Assembly: GCF_030704305.1 (NCBI RefSeq)
Contig: NZ_CP131935.1
Location: 248,001 to 312,000, forward strand
Reading direction: 5' to 3'
From: Massilia sp. R2A-15
GTDB lineage: Bacteria; Pseudomonadota; Gammaproteobacteria; Burkholderiales; Burkholderiaceae_D
DNA: 64,000 nt
Below, piece by piece: positions 27,936 to 37,462 of the stretch (its first letter is position 1; every line of letters begins with the position of its first letter). The notes under the pieces were generated by a model. That model did no database searches and had not been told where the DNA came from. It worked only from the letters and a program-made list of their open reading frames with translations. The translations under genes were made by a program, and so were the position numbers.

Positions 27936-28787
27936 TCAGGCTCCGGTGGCCACCGGCCGCGCCGGGTCTGCGCACCATTCGCTCCACGATCCCGGATACA
28001 GGGCGGCGCCCGGCATGCCCGCCACTTCCAGCGCGAGCAGGTTGTGGCAGGCCGTCACGCCCGAGCCGCACTGCATCACGGCCTTGGCCGGATCGGCGAA
28101 CAGTGGCGCGAAATCGGCCTTCAGCTGCGCCGCATCCTTGAAGCGCCCGTCGGCCTGCAGATTGTCCTTGAAGAAGCGGTTCTTCGCGCCGGGAATATGC
28201 CCGCCCACCGGGTCGATGGTTTCATTCTCGCCGCGGAAGCGGTCCGGCGCGCGCGCATCGACCACCTGGCGCTCGCCCGTGCCGATGTTGGCCAGCACCT
28301 CGCCCGCAGTCACAGTGCGTACCAGCGGCTCGCGCTCGGCAAGCGAACCGCGCGCCTTCACCGGCGTGTCCGCCGACAGCGGCAGCCCCAGCGCCTGCCA
28401 GGCCGGCATCCCGCCATCGAGCACCGCGACGGCCGGGTGGCCGACCCAGCGCAGCAGCCACCACAGCCGCGCCGCGTACATGCCGCCATGCGCGTCGTAG
28501 GCCACCACCTGGGTGTCGTTGCCGACTCCCCACGAACGCAGCGTCTCGATCAGCGCGGCGCGCTCGGGCAGCGGATGGCGCCCGCGGAACTGGCCGTCGG
28601 CGCCGCGCTTTGCGCCCGACAGCGCATGCTCCATGTCGCCGAACACGGCGCCGGGAATATGCCCCGCAGCGTAGGCTTCGCGCCCGGCCTCGAGGTTCAT
28701 CAGGTCGTGGCGGCAGTCGACCACGATGACTTTCGGGTCGTCGATGCGCGCTGCTAGTTCGCTGGCGGAAATCAGTGTGGTGTTCAT
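27936..28787 (-). CDS. sseA: 3-mercaptopyruvate/thiosulfate sulfurtransferase (two rhodanese domains)
   Basis: The 283-residue protein has two tandem rhodanese domains. The N-terminal one (about 8-130) is inactive by family norm. The C-terminal one carries the active-site loop CGSGVTA near residue 238, the form typical of 3-mercaptopyruvate sulfurtransferases. The start ATG at 28787 gives MNTTLISASELAARI. It lies 7 nt downstream of the EamA gene and reads in the same direction, so it is the last gene of the Rieske-EamA-rhodanese operon. Confidence 0.9.
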   Translation of the reverse strand: MNTTLISASELAARIDDPKVIVVDCRHDLMNLEAGREAYAAGHIPGAVFGDMEHALSGAKRGADGQFRGRHPLPERAALIETLRSWGVGNDTQVVAYDAHGGMYAARLWWLLRWVGHPAVAVLDGGMPAWQALGLPLSADTPVKARGSLAEREPLVRTVTAGEVLANIGTGERQVVDARAPDRFRGENETIDPVGGHIPGAKNRFFKDNLQADGRFKDAAQLKADFAPLFADPAKAVMQCGSGVTACHNLLALEVAGMPGAALYPGSWSEWCADPARPVATGA

Positions 28788-28794
28788 GGCGTCC

Positions 28795-29718
28795 TCAGGT
28801 CTCGCTTGCAATCGGATCGGTCTTCTCGACCGCGGTGCCGCGGTCGGTGCTGCGGGTATTGTAATAGGTGACGGCCAGTCCGGACCCGAGGATCACGGCC
28901 ATGCCGAGCCAGACGTGCCAGTCGAAGCGGTCGCCCCACAGCAGCATGCCCCAGACGCTGGAGAAGATGATGCCGGTGTACTGCAGGTTGGCCACCACCA
29001 GTGTCTTGCCGGTGCCGTAGGCGCGCGTCATCGCCATCTGCGCGAGCGTGGCCGACACGCCCATCGTCAACATCAGCGCGGCGCCGCGCAGGTCCAATGC
29101 GTGCCAGGTGACGACGGAAGGATCGACGACGGTGGTGGCGCTGCCCGCCAGGCCGGCCATCAGGTTCACCACCGAAAAATAGAACACCACGCGGTATTCG
29201 GGCTCGCCCAGTTGCGACAGCTTGCGCACCTGGAGGTAGGCCGCGGCCGACAGCATGCCGGAGCAGAGCGTGGTGATCGCGCCGAGCCACTGACGCGCTT
29301 CGAACGCCGGCTGCAGCACCAGGGTGACGCCAATGAAGGACAGCAGGATGGCGCCCACCAGCGGCCATTCGACGTGGTCCTTCGAATGCCACCAGCCGGC
29401 GCAGAACAGGAAGGCCGCCATCCAGATCGGCGACATGTAGTTGAGGGTGACGGCGGTCGCGAGCGGCAGCTTGGATATCCCGTAAAACCACAGCCACAGC
29501 GACAGCACGCCGACGAAGCCGCGCCAGAGATGATCCTTGATGTGCACCGTGCGCAAACTGCCGCCCTGGTGGCGCACCAGCAGCGACAGCATGACCACGC
29601 CGATCAGGCCGCGGTACATGACGATTTCGGAAATGGAGAAGGAGGCGGATGCCAGCTTGACGCACGCCCCCATCACGGAAAACAGGAAGGCGGCGGCCAG
29701 CATCCACATCGACGCCAT
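28795..29718 (-). CDS. EamA/DMT family transporter
   Basis: The 307-residue protein has ten predicted membrane helices in two EamA repeats (about 1-140 and 150-285). It begins MASMWMLAAAFLFSVMGACV, and GITLVLQ-like FIGVTLVLQP closes the first repeat. Its ATG overlaps the stop codon of the oxygenase gene upstream (ATGA). Members export or import small metabolites. The substrate cannot be told, but coupling to an oxygenase suggests a related compound. Confidence 0.85.
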   Translation of the reverse strand: MASMWMLAAAFLFSVMGACVKLASASFSISEIVMYRGLIGVVMLSLLVRHQGGSLRTVHIKDHLWRGFVGVLSLWLWFYGISKLPLATAVTLNYMSPIWMAAFLFCAGWWHSKDHVEWPLVGAILLSFIGVTLVLQPAFEARQWLGAITTLCSGMLSAAAYLQVRKLSQLGEPEYRVVFYFSVVNLMAGLAGSATTVVDPSVVTWHALDLRGAALMLTMGVSATLAQMAMTRAYGTGKTLVVANLQYTGIIFSSVWGMLLWGDRFDWHVWLGMAVILGSGLAVTYYNTRSTDRGTAVEKTDPIASET

Positions 29719-30833
29719 CAGCTCTCCTGGCCGGCGATGTCGATATTGGCGCGGTACCACTCGTGGAAGTGCTGCATGCCGTCTTCCATCGGCGATTGGT
29801 ACGGCCCGGTCTCGCTGACGCCGCGCTCCATCAGGATGCGGCGGCCGGCGTCCATGCGCAGGGCGATCTCGTCGTCCTCGACGCAGGTTTCCATGTACGC
29901 GGCGCGCTCGGCCTCGATGAATTCGCGCTCGAACAGCACGATCTCCTCGGGGTAGTAGAACTCGACGACGTTGCGCGTCTTTTGCGGGCCGTCCGGCCAC
30001 AGGGTCGAGACGATCAGCACGTGCGGATACCACTCGACCATGATGTTCGGGTACAGCGTGAACCAGATCGCGCCGTTCTCGGGCGGCACGCCGCCGCGGA
30101 ACTTGAGCACCTGCTCCTGCCACTTCTGGTAGATCGCCGAACCGGATTTCTGCAGGCCGCGGTTGACCCCGACCGTCTGCACCGAGTAGTCGCGGCCGAA
30201 TTCCCAGCGCAGGTCGTCGCAGCTGACGAAGCCACCCAGGCCGGCGTGGAAGGGCTCGACGTGGTAGTCCTCCAGGTAGACCTCGATGAAGGTCTTCCAG
30301 TTGTAATTGCAGGTCTGGACTTCGACGTGGTCGAACATGTAGCCGGTAAAATCGAAATCCTTCGTCACCGACAGCTTCGACAGCTTTTCCATGACGTTGT
30401 AGCCGTTCTGCTCGAACAGCAGGCCGTTCCAGTTTTGCAGCGGCGTCTTGGCCAGGTGCAGGCACGGCGTCTCGGGGAAGTGCGGCGCGCCGATCAGCTC
30501 GCCCTTGAGGTCGTAGGTCCAGCGGTGCAGCGGGCAGACGATGTTGTCGGCGTTGCCGCGGCCATTGAACATCAGCGCCTGGCGGTGGCGGCAGACGTTG
30601 GACAGCACTTCGATGCCGTGCGGATTGCGCACCAGCATGCGGCCTTCTTTCTCGGACGCGAGCGTGGCAAAGTCGCCGACCTCGGGCACCATCAGTTCGT
30701 GGCCGACGTAGCGCGGCCCCGACTGGAACAATTGCTGTATCTCGCGCTTCAGGAGCGCGTCGTCAAAATAAACATCTACCGGAAGCTGCGCGTTCGGGCG
30801 CGCCAGCTTGGCGTGGGTAGCCAGATCGGACAT
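29718..30833 (-). CDS. Rieske non-heme iron oxygenase, alpha subunit
   Basis: The 371-residue protein has an N-terminal Rieske [2Fe-2S] domain with ligands C81 and H83 (CRHRQ) and C100 and H103 (CPLHRW). The catalytic domain contains the mononuclear iron motif EVYLEDYHVEPFH, with H191 and H196 as ligands and D189 bridging the centres. A GGGG-rich ribosome binding site precedes the ATG. No reductase, ferredoxin or beta subunit gene is adjacent. Such orphan alpha subunits include choline-monooxygenase-like and carnitine-type enzymes. The substrate is unknown. It is the first gene of a three-gene operon with a transporter and a sulfurtransferase. Confidence 0.88.
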   Translation of the reverse strand: MSDLATHAKLARPNAQLPVDVYFDDALLKREIQQLFQSGPRYVGHELMVPEVGDFATLASEKEGRMLVRNPHGIEVLSNVCRHRQALMFNGRGNADNIVCPLHRWTYDLKGELIGAPHFPETPCLHLAKTPLQNWNGLLFEQNGYNVMEKLSKLSVTKDFDFTGYMFDHVEVQTCNYNWKTFIEVYLEDYHVEPFHAGLGGFVSCDDLRWEFGRDYSVQTVGVNRGLQKSGSAIYQKWQEQVLKFRGGVPPENGAIWFTLYPNIMVEWYPHVLIVSTLWPDGPQKTRNVVEFYYPEEIVLFEREFIEAERAAYMETCVEDDEIALRMDAGRRILMERGVSETGPYQSPMEDGMQHFHEWYRANIDIAGQES

Positions 30834-31176
30834 CCCAACCCCCCTTTAATATATGCATCACGCAAAGAAGAGAAAGAATCCAAAGACCAGTATTTTTGGC
30901 TGCGGAATACGGTATTTCGGACAGAACCGGCGATTATACCGTGGAACGGGCTCTACAGTCTCGGATCGGCGCGGGAATGTGGTGCCGTGCGATGCAGGTA
31001 TTGCAGCAAAAGCATCGTTTTCATTGGGACGCGACCGAGTACGATAAAATGTGCATTTGTGCGCATGCTGGCATAAGACCCACGCGTCATCACCGAAGCG
31101 GTGGATTGATCTAGAATAAAGAATTAGACTGGCCGCCGGCGCACAAGTTGCGCGCGGCCTTACGAATAAAGCATCT
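30834..31176 (+). other. 343-nt divergent promoter region between the Rieske and xseB operons
   Basis: No gene or RNA is recognisable. On the minus strand a TATAAT lies at 30933-30938, about 100 nt before the oxygenase start. On the plus strand a TAAAAT at 31044-31049 is a weak -10 candidate for xseB. A GC-rich hairpin at 31132-31160 (GGCCGC pairing with GCGGCC) lies 17 nt before the xseB start and could be a leader structure. No repeats of either family occur here. Confidence 0.4.
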
Positions 31177-31440
31177 ATGGCAAAGAAATTAACAGCGGAC
31201 GACGCGGCGCCGGCGCCCGAATCGTTCGAGCAGGCGATGGCCGAGCTGGCGCAACTGGTGACCCAGATGGAGTCGGGCCAGCTGCCGCTCGAGGCATCGG
31301 TGGCCGCCTACGCGCGCGGCTCCGAGCTGGTCAAGTACTGTGCGGCCCAGCTCGAAAAAGTGGAATCCCAGGTCAAGGTGCTCGAAGGCGACATGCTCAA
31401 GCCGTTCGCCGCCGAAGGCATCGACGAGGGCGCGCAATGA
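31177..31440 (+). CDS. xseB: Exodeoxyribonuclease VII small subunit
   Basis: The 87-residue protein matches XseB: ESFEQAMAELAQLVTQMESG, cited by its core FEQAMAELAQLVTQMESG, then LPLEASVAAYARGSELVKYC and LEKVESQVKVLEGD. It binds XseA, which is not in this window. The stop overlaps the ispA start (ATGA, 31437-31440). The xseB-ispA-dxs order is a conserved arrangement in proteobacteria. Confidence 0.95.
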   Translation: MAKKLTADDAAPAPESFEQAMAELAQLVTQMESGQLPLEASVAAYARGSELVKYCAAQLEKVESQVKVLEGDMLKPFAAEGIDEGAQ

Positions 31441-32333
31441 CGCTGTATGCTTCCTTCGAAGGCTGGATGCAGACGGTGCAGGTGCATGTCGAGGACGCGC
31501 TCGGCGAGTTCCTGCCGCAGCCCGATGTGGCGCCGGCCAAATTGCACGAAGCGATGCGCTACACGGTGCTCGGCGGCGGCAAGCGGGTGCGCCCGCTGCT
31601 GGTGTTCGCCGCCGGTGGCCTGTTCGGCGCCGAGACCGATGTATTGAAGCGCGCCGCGGCGGCGGTCGAAATGATCCACGCGTACTCGCTGGTTCACGAC
31701 GACATGCCGTGCATGGATGACGACGCCCTGCGCCGCGGCAAGCCGACGGTGCACGTGGCCTACGACGAAGCGACCGCGCTGCTGGTGGGCGACGCGCTGC
31801 AGGCGCAGGCCTTCGACGTGCTGTCGCGCGACTACAGCCTGCCGCCGGGACGCCTGGTGTCGATGCTGCGCGTGCTGGCCGGCGCGTCCGGGTCGCTCGG
31901 CATGTGCGGCGGCCAGGCGATCGACCTCGATAGCGTTGGCCTGGCGCTGACGATCGAACAGCTCGAGCGCATGCACCAGCTGAAAACCGGCGCCTTGCTG
32001 CGCGCGTCCGTGATGCTGGGCGCGCTGGCCGGACGCGAAGTAACGGCCGACGAACGCGTTGCGCTGCACGCGTACGCGAACGCGATCGGCCTGGCGTTCC
32101 AGGTTGTGGACGACGTGCTCGATGCGACGGCGGATTCGGCCACGCTGGGCAAGACCGCCGGCAAGGACGCGGCGAACGGCAAGCCGACCTACGTGTCGAT
32201 CCTCGGCCTGGAAGAGTCGCAGCAACTGGCGGAAAAATTGAGGCGTGAAGCGCATGAAGCGCTGGCGCCGTTTGGAGAAGGAGCACAGAGGTTGCGCCAG
32301 CTGGCGGACCTCATCGTGCAGCGGAAAGCGTAA
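31437..32333 (+). CDS. ispA: Farnesyl diphosphate synthase
   Basis: It condenses isopentenyl diphosphate with dimethylallyl and geranyl diphosphate. The 298-residue protein carries both aspartate-rich motifs: the first in HDDMPCMDDDALRRGKP, the second in FQVVDDVLD. GGGKRVRPLL, YSLVHDD and KTGALL are also family signatures. The ATG start overlaps xseB. Its TAA stop is immediately followed by the dxs ATG with no spacer. Confidence 0.95.
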   Translation: MTLYASFEGWMQTVQVHVEDALGEFLPQPDVAPAKLHEAMRYTVLGGGKRVRPLLVFAAGGLFGAETDVLKRAAAAVEMIHAYSLVHDDMPCMDDDALRRGKPTVHVAYDEATALLVGDALQAQAFDVLSRDYSLPPGRLVSMLRVLAGASGSLGMCGGQAIDLDSVGLALTIEQLERMHQLKTGALLRASVMLGALAGREVTADERVALHAYANAIGLAFQVVDDVLDATADSATLGKTAGKDAANGKPTYVSILGLEESQQLAEKLRREAHEALAPFGEGAQRLRQLADLIVQRKA

Positions 32334-34205
32334 ATGAACTTGCTAGAAACAATCAACGAACCGGCCCAGCTGCGCAAGCTGGCGCGCACCCAGCTCACGC
32401 CGCTGGCGCACGAGCTGCGCCAGTACCTGCTCGAGTCGGTGTCGAAAACCGGCGGCCACCTGTCGTCCAACCTGGGCACGGTGGAGCTGTCGATCGCGCT
32501 GCACTACGTGTTCAACACGCCGCACGACCGCATCGTATGGGACGTCGGCCACCAGACTTATTCGCACAAGATCCTCACCGGACGGCGCGACCGCATGCAC
32601 ACGCTGCGCCAGTTCGCCGGCCTGTCGGGCTTCCCGAAGCGCGACGAGAGCGAGTACGACACCTTCGGCACCGCGCACTCGTCAACCTCCATTTCAGCGG
32701 CGCTCGGCATGGCGCAGGCGGCCAAGATCAAGGGCGAGCATCGCCACGCGATCGCCGTGATCGGCGACGGCTCGATGACGGCCGGGATGGCGTTCGAGGC
32801 GCTGAACAACGCCGGCGTGCAGGAAGACATTAACCTGCTCGTCATCCTGAATGACAACGACATGTCGATCTCGCCGCCGGTCGGCGCGCTGAACCGCTAC
32901 CTGGCGCGCTTGATGTCGGGGCAGTTCTACGCGGCCGCCAAGACGGTCGGCAAATCGGTGCTGCCGTCGCCGGTGCGCGAGCTGGCCAAACGCCTGGAAG
33001 AACACGCCAAGGGCATGGTGGTTCCGGCCACGATGTTCGAGGAGTTCGGCTTCAACTACATCGGCCCGATCGACGGCCACGACCTCGAATCGCTGATTCC
33101 TACGCTGGAAAACATCAAGAAGCTCAAGGGCCCGCAGTTCCTGCACGTCGTCACCAAGAAGGGGCAGGGCTACAAGCTGGCCGAGGCCGAGCCTATCCTG
33201 TACCACGGCACCGGCAAGTTCAATCCGTCCGAAGGCATCAAGCCGCCGGCGGCAGCGGGCAAGGTCACCTACACCGAAGTGTTCGGCAACTGGCTGTGCG
33301 ACATGGCGGCCGCCGACAAGCGCCTGGTCGGCATCACGCCGGCGATGCGCGAAGGTTCGGGCATGGTGCGCTTCGAGCAGCAGTACCCTGACCGCTACTT
33401 CGACGTCGGCATCGCCGAGCAGCATTCGGTGACCTTCGCCGGTGGCCTGGCGACCGAAGGCCTGAAGCCGGTGGTGGCGATCTACTCGACCTTCCTGCAG
33501 CGCGCCTACGACCAGCTGATCCACGACGTGGCGCTGCAAAACCTCGACGTGGTGTTCGCGCTCGACCGCGCGGGCCTGGTCGGCGCCGACGGTGCGACCC
33601 ACGCCGGCAATTACGACCTGGCCTACCTGCGCTGCATCCCGAACATGGTGGTGATGGCGGCGTCGGACGAAAACGAATGCCGCCGCATGCTCACCACCGG
33701 CTTCCATTACAACGGACCGGCGGCGGTGCGCTATCCGCGTGGCGCCGGCATTGGTGCGGTCATCGAGAAGGAACTGACCTCGATCGAAATCGGCAAGGGC
33801 GAAATCAAGCGCCGCGGCGCCGGCGTGGCGATCCTGGCGTTCGGCTCGATGGTGGCGCCGAGCGTCAAGGCCGGCGAAGAGTTGAATGCGACCGTGGCCA
33901 ACATGCGCTTCGTGAAGCCGCTCGACGTCGAGCTGGTGAAGCAGCTGGCGCGCGAGCACGACTACCTGGTGACGGTGGAAGAGGGCTGCGTGATGGGCGG
34001 CGCCGGTTCGGCCGTGGCTGAGGCGCTGGCCGCCGAGGGCATGGTCAAGCCGATCATGATGCTCGGTCTGCCGGACCAGTTCATCGACCATGGCGATCCG
34101 GCGGCACTGCTGGCCGGCGTCGGGCTCGACGCCAAGGGTATCGCCGCGTCGATTCGCCAGCGCTTTGCCGTGGCCGAGCCGCGGCTGGTCGTCAACAATA
34201 GCTAA
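32334..34205 (+). CDS. dxs: 1-deoxy-D-xylulose-5-phosphate synthase
   Basis: A thiamin-diphosphate enzyme that makes DXP for isoprenoid synthesis. The 623-residue protein has the family length. The ThDP motif [18 protein letters not shown], seen as [17 protein letters not shown], lies near 142-170. The transketolase-type pyrimidine domain has [16 protein letters not shown], and the C-terminal domain carries RYPRGAG. It begins at the base after the ispA stop. Family-1 repeats follow 7 nt after its stop. Confidence 0.96.
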   Translation: MNLLETINEPAQLRKLARTQLTPLAHELRQYLLESVSKTGGHLSSNLGTVELSIALHYVFNTPHDRIVWDVGHQTYSHKILTGRRDRMHTLRQFAGLSGFPKRDESEYDTFGTAHSSTSISAALGMAQAAKIKGEHRHAIAVIGDGSMTAGMAFEALNNAGVQEDINLLVILNDNDMSISPPVGALNRYLARLMSGQFYAAAKTVGKSVLPSPVRELAKRLEEHAKGMVVPATMFEEFGFNYIGPIDGHDLESLIPTLENIKKLKGPQFLHVVTKKGQGYKLAEAEPILYHGTGKFNPSEGIKPPAAAGKVTYTEVFGNWLCDMAAADKRLVGITPAMREGSGMVRFEQQYPDRYFDVGIAEQHSVTFAGGLATEGLKPVVAIYSTFLQRAYDQLIHDVALQNLDVVFALDRAGLVGADGATHAGNYDLAYLRCIPNMVVMAASDENECRRMLTTGFHYNGPAAVRYPRGAGIGAVIEKELTSIEIGKGEIKRRGAGVAILAFGSMVAPSVKAGEELNATVANMRFVKPLDVELVKQLAREHDYLVTVEEGCVMGGAGSAVAEALAAEGMVKPIMMLGLPDQFIDHGDPAALLAGVGLDAKGIAASIRQRFAVAEPRLVVNNS

Positions 34206-34211
34206 TGCAAC

Positions 34212-34240
34212 ATGGGGTCAGGTCCGCAGGACCAGACCCC
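34212..34240 (-). repeat. Family-1 palindromic repeat, orientation B
   Basis: ATGGGGTCAGGTCC, GCA, GGACCAGACCCC. It lies 6 nt after the dxs stop and pairs with the A copy 28 nt away. Confidence 0.9.
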
Positions 34241-34268
34241 GGCTTCGTGACGCGGCGCTTGCAGTATC

Positions 34269-34297
34269 GGGGTCTGGTCCTGCGGACCTGACCCCAT
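34269..34297 (+). repeat. Family-1 palindromic repeat, orientation A
   Basis: GGGGTCTGGTCC, TGC, GGACCTGACCCCAT followed by CTTC. It lies 7 nt before the stop of the convergent adenosyltransferase gene. Confidence 0.9.
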
Positions 34298-34304
34298 CTT
34301 CGCT

Positions 34305-34856
34305 TTACCGCTTGCGCTCGTGCTGCCACAGCACGTCGCTGCCGCCGGCAAACCGGTTCAGCACCCGCGCCAGCACGAACATCAGATCCGACAGCCGGTT
34401 CACATACTGGCGCGGATGCTCGTTGATCTTCTCCGCCTTCCCCAGAGTGACGATGCTGCGCTCCGCGCGCCGGCACACGGTCCTGCACACGTGCGCGATC
34501 GACGCGGCGCGCGACCCCGCCGGCAGGATGAACTCCTTCAGTACCGGCAGGTCCGCGTTGTACTTCTCCAGCATCGCATCGAGCCGCACCACGTGCGCGT
34601 CCGTGATCAGCTGGAAGCCCGGGATGCACAGCTCGCCGCCAAGGTCGAACAGGTCGTGCTGGATCGTCACCAGTTCCTCGCGCAGGTCGGCCGGCATGTC
34701 CTCGCACAGCAGCAGCCCGACAAAGCTATTGAGTTCGTCCACATCGCCCAAGGTTGCGATGCGCGCGCTGTCCTTCTCGGTGCGGCTGCCGTCGCCCAGC
34801 CCGGTGGTGCCGTTGTCGCCCGTGCGCGTCGCGATTTTTGAAAGCCTGTTTCCCAT
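34305..34856 (-). CDS. Cob(I)yrinic acid a,c-diamide adenosyltransferase (PduO type)
   Basis: It adenosylates cobalamin to make coenzyme B12. The 183-residue protein shows the PduO/MMAB motifs: TRTGDNGTTGLGDGSR (ATP site), the DELNSFVG and QHDLFDLGGEL segments, and a C-terminal CRTVCRRAERS, then YVNRLSDLMFVLARV. The start is ATG 34856. The gene is divergent from glcD, with 64 nt between the start codons. No B12 riboswitch is visible. Confidence 0.92.
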   Translation of the reverse strand: MGNRLSKIATRTGDNGTTGLGDGSRTEKDSARIATLGDVDELNSFVGLLLCEDMPADLREELVTIQHDLFDLGGELCIPGFQLITDAHVVRLDAMLEKYNADLPVLKEFILPAGSRAASIAHVCRTVCRRAERSIVTLGKAEKINEHPRQYVNRLSDLMFVLARVLNRFAGGSDVLWQHERKR

Positions 34857-34908
34857 GATTTTTTCCTTAAATCGAATAGGCCGAGGATACGGCAAAATGC
34901 CAATCCAG

Positions 34909-34914
34909 TACAAT
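34909..34914 (+). promoter_or_regulatory. Candidate -10 (TACAAT) directly before glcD
   Basis: TACAAT ends 6 nt before the glcD ATG, the same spacing as at uvrD. No ribosome binding site lies between, so a leaderless transcript is possible. No convincing -35 was found. Confidence 0.35.
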
Positions 34915-34920
34915 CGTCAT

Positions 34921-36402
34921 ATGTCCCAGTCACTCCCCATCGATCCCCAGCGCAGGCAACAGGTGGCGGCAGCCTTGCGCGCCGCGCTGCCCGAACGCTG
35001 CGTGCTGTCCGACCCCGAAGACACGCATCCCTACGAATGCGACGGCCTGGCGGCCTACCGCCAGCTGCCGATGGTCGTCACCTTGCCCGACTCCGAAGAG
35101 CAGGTGCTCACGATCCTCAACATCTGCCGCGAGCTGAAGGTGCCGATCGTGCCGCGCGGCGCCGGCACCGGCCTGTCCGGCGGCGCGCTGCCGCTGCACG
35201 ACGGCGTGGTCATCTCCACCGCGCGCCTGAACCGCATCGTGCGGGTCGAGCCGTACGCGCGCACCGCCGTGGTCCAGCCGGGCGTGCGCAACCTCGCCAT
35301 CTCGGAAGCGGCCGCGCCGCACGGCCTGTACTACGCGCCCGATCCGTCGTCGCAGATCGCCTGCACCATCGGCGGCAACGTGGCCGAAAACTCGGGCGGC
35401 GTGCACTGCCTCAAGTACGGCCTGACCGTGCACAACGTGCTGCGCGTGCGCGTGGCCACCATCGATGGCGACATCATCGAGCTTGGCGGCGAGGCGCTCG
35501 ACGCGCCGGGCCTGGACCTGCTGGCGGTTTTCATCGGCTCCGAAGGCATGCTCGGCATCGTCACCGAAGTGACGGTCAAGCTGGTGCCCAAGCCGCAGTC
35601 GGCGCGGGTGATCATGGCCTCGTTCGACGACGTGGTCACCGGCGGCAACGCCGTGGCCAGCGTGATCGCGGCCGGCATCATTCCCGCGGGCCTGGAGATG
35701 ATGGACCGCACCTCGTCGCGCATGGTCGAGCCTTTCGTGAAGGCCGGCTATGACATCGACGCCGCCGCGATCCTGCTGTGCGAGGCCGACGGCACCCAGC
35801 TTGAAGTGGATGAGGAAATCGAGCGCATGACCGCGGTGCTGGAAGCGGCCGGCGCCAGCGCGATCCAGGTGTCGCAGACCGAAGCGGAGCGCATGAAATT
35901 CTGGTCCGGCCGCAAGAACGCCTTCCCGGCGGCCGGCCGCATCTCGCCCGACTACTACTGCATGGACGGCACCATACCGCGCAAGAAGCTGGCCCAGGTC
36001 CTGACCGGCATCGAACTGATGGAAGCCGAATACGGCCTGCGCTGCGCCAACGTGTTCCACGCGGGCGACGGCAACCTGCACCCGCTGATCCTGTTCGACG
36101 CGAACCAGCCGGGCGAATTCGCGCGCGCCGAGGCGTTCGGCGCGGCCATCCTCGCGCTGTGCGTGGAAGTCGGCGGCACCATCACCGGCGAACACGGCGT
36201 GGGCAAGGAAAAGATCGATTCGATGTGCATCCAGTTCGGCAGGGCGGAGCTGGACGCGTTCTTCGCGGTGAAGCGCGCCTTCGATGTGCCGTTCCTGCTT
36301 AATCCCGACAAGGCCATCCCGACCCTGAACCGTTGCGCCGAATTCGGCAAGATGCGGGTCAGCGCCGGCCTGCTGCCGTTTGCGGACTTGCCGCGATTCT
36401 GA
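34921..36402 (+). CDS. glcD: Glycolate oxidase FAD subunit GlcD
   Basis: FAD subunit of the membrane-linked glycolate/D-lactate dehydrogenase complex. The 493-residue protein has the vanillyl-alcohol-oxidase-type FAD motif PRGAGTGLSGG at about 78-88, GGNVAENSGG at about 151-160, the substrate-domain HAGDGNLHPL, and the C-terminal GEHGVGKEK. Upstream in-frame codons exist but read into the adenosyltransferase gene on the other strand, so ATG 34921 was taken. It precedes glcE by 7 nt. Confidence 0.94.
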   Translation: MSQSLPIDPQRRQQVAAALRAALPERCVLSDPEDTHPYECDGLAAYRQLPMVVTLPDSEEQVLTILNICRELKVPIVPRGAGTGLSGGALPLHDGVVISTARLNRIVRVEPYARTAVVQPGVRNLAISEAAAPHGLYYAPDPSSQIACTIGGNVAENSGGVHCLKYGLTVHNVLRVRVATIDGDIIELGGEALDAPGLDLLAVFIGSEGMLGIVTEVTVKLVPKPQSARVIMASFDDVVTGGNAVASVIAAGIIPAGLEMMDRTSSRMVEPFVKAGYDIDAAAILLCEADGTQLEVDEEIERMTAVLEAAGASAIQVSQTEAERMKFWSGRKNAFPAAGRISPDYYCMDGTIPRKKLAQVLTGIELMEAEYGLRCANVFHAGDGNLHPLILFDANQPGEFARAEAFGAAILALCVEVGGTITGEHGVGKEKIDSMCIQFGRAELDAFFAVKRAFDVPFLLNPDKAIPTLNRCAEFGKMRVSAGLLPFADLPRF

Positions 36403-36409
36403 CGAGGAC

Positions 36410-37462
36410 ATGACAGTGCAGCACATCGAACAATTCAGGGACCGGATCCTCGCGGCCGCGGCCGACAAGCGCAGCCTGCGCATTCGCGGCGGCGGCACCA
36501 AGGACTGGTACGGCCAGGCGCTGGATGGCGACATCCTCGATACCCGCGCGTTTTCCGGCATCGTCGACTACGAGCCGACCGAGCTGGTGATCACCGCGCG
36601 CAGCGGCACGCCGCTCGCCGAGATCGAGGCGGTGCTGGCCGAGCGCAACCAGATGCTCGCCTTCGAGCCGCCGCACTTCGGCGCCGGCGCCACGTTCGGC
36701 GGCGCGATTGCGGCCGGACTTTCGGGGCCGCGGCGCGCCACCAGCGGGGCGGTGCGCGACTTCGTGCTGGGCGCGGTAATGATGGACGGTCGCGGCGAGA
36801 TGCTCACCTTCGGCGGCCAGGTCATGAAGAACGTCGCCGGCTACGACGTCTCTCGCCTGCTGGCCGGCTCCATGGGCACGCTGGGCCTGATGCTGCAGCA
36901 TTCGATCAAGGTGTTGCCGCGCGCGGTGCGAGAGGCGACGCTGCGATTCGAAATGAGCGAGATCGACGCCATCCGGCGCCTGAACGAGTGGGGCGGCCAG
37001 CCGTTGCCGATATCCGCGAGCTGCTGGCACGATGGCCAGCTGACCGTGCGCCTCGAGGGCGCCCAGGCTGCGGTGGACGCGGCGGTGCGCGAGTTTGGCG
37101 GCGAAGCCGTTGTTGACGGTCCCGCGTTCTGGGCCAGCCTGCGCGAGCAGGAGCATGCGTTCTTTGACGGCGCGGATAGCCTGTGGCGCCTGTCGGTGCC
37201 ATCGACCACCGGCGCCATCATCCTCAAGGGCGAGCAGCTGATCGAGTGGGGCGGCGCGCAGCGCTGGCTCAAGGGCAGCGGCTCGGCGCAGGACATCCGT
37301 AAAGCCGTCGCCGCGGTCGGCGGCCACGCCACGCTGTTCCGCGGCGGCGACAAGAGCGTTGGCGTGTTCCAGCCGCTGGCGCCGGCCATCGCAAAAATCC
37401 ACGAGCGTCTCAAGGCGGCATTCGACCCGTCGAACGTATTCAATCCCGGACGGATGTACTGA
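36410..37462 (+). CDS. glcE: Glycolate oxidase FAD-binding subunit GlcE
   Basis: GlcE is a GlcD-like second FAD protein of the complex. The 350-residue product begins MTVQHIEQFRDRILAAA and has the RIRGGGTKDW FAD motif and the GPRRATSGAVRDFVLG segment. The C-terminus FDPSNVFNPGRMY is typical of the family. It starts 7 nt after glcD and its stop overlaps the glcF start (TGATG). Confidence 0.93.
   Translation: MTVQHIEQFRDRILAAAADKRSLRIRGGGTKDWYGQALDGDILDTRAFSGIVDYEPTELVITARSGTPLAEIEAVLAERNQMLAFEPPHFGAGATFGGAIAAGLSGPRRATSGAVRDFVLGAVMMDGRGEMLTFGGQVMKNVAGYDVSRLLAGSMGTLGLMLQHSIKVLPRAVREATLRFEMSEIDAIRRLNEWGGQPLPISASCWHDGQLTVRLEGAQAAVDAAVREFGGEAVVDGPAFWASLREQEHAFFDGADSLWRLSVPSTTGAIILKGEQLIEWGGAQRWLKGSGSAQDIRKAVAAVGGHATLFRGGDKSVGVFQPLAPAIAKIHERLKAAFDPSNVFNPGRMY

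Noticed and set aside
30834..31176. Possible tRNA or small RNA in the Rieske-xseB gap
   Set aside because: I could not fold a cloverleaf or see a promoter-terminator pair. Only a GC-rich hairpin near xseB is visible.
34857..34920. A cobalamin riboswitch before the adenosyltransferase gene
   Set aside because: The divergent gap is only 64 nt, too short for a B12 riboswitch, and no B12-box motif is visible.
34090..34920. A longer GlcD reading from 34090
   Set aside because: The extra 277 codons are antisense to the adenosyltransferase gene and unlike GlcD. The family N-terminus begins at 34921.
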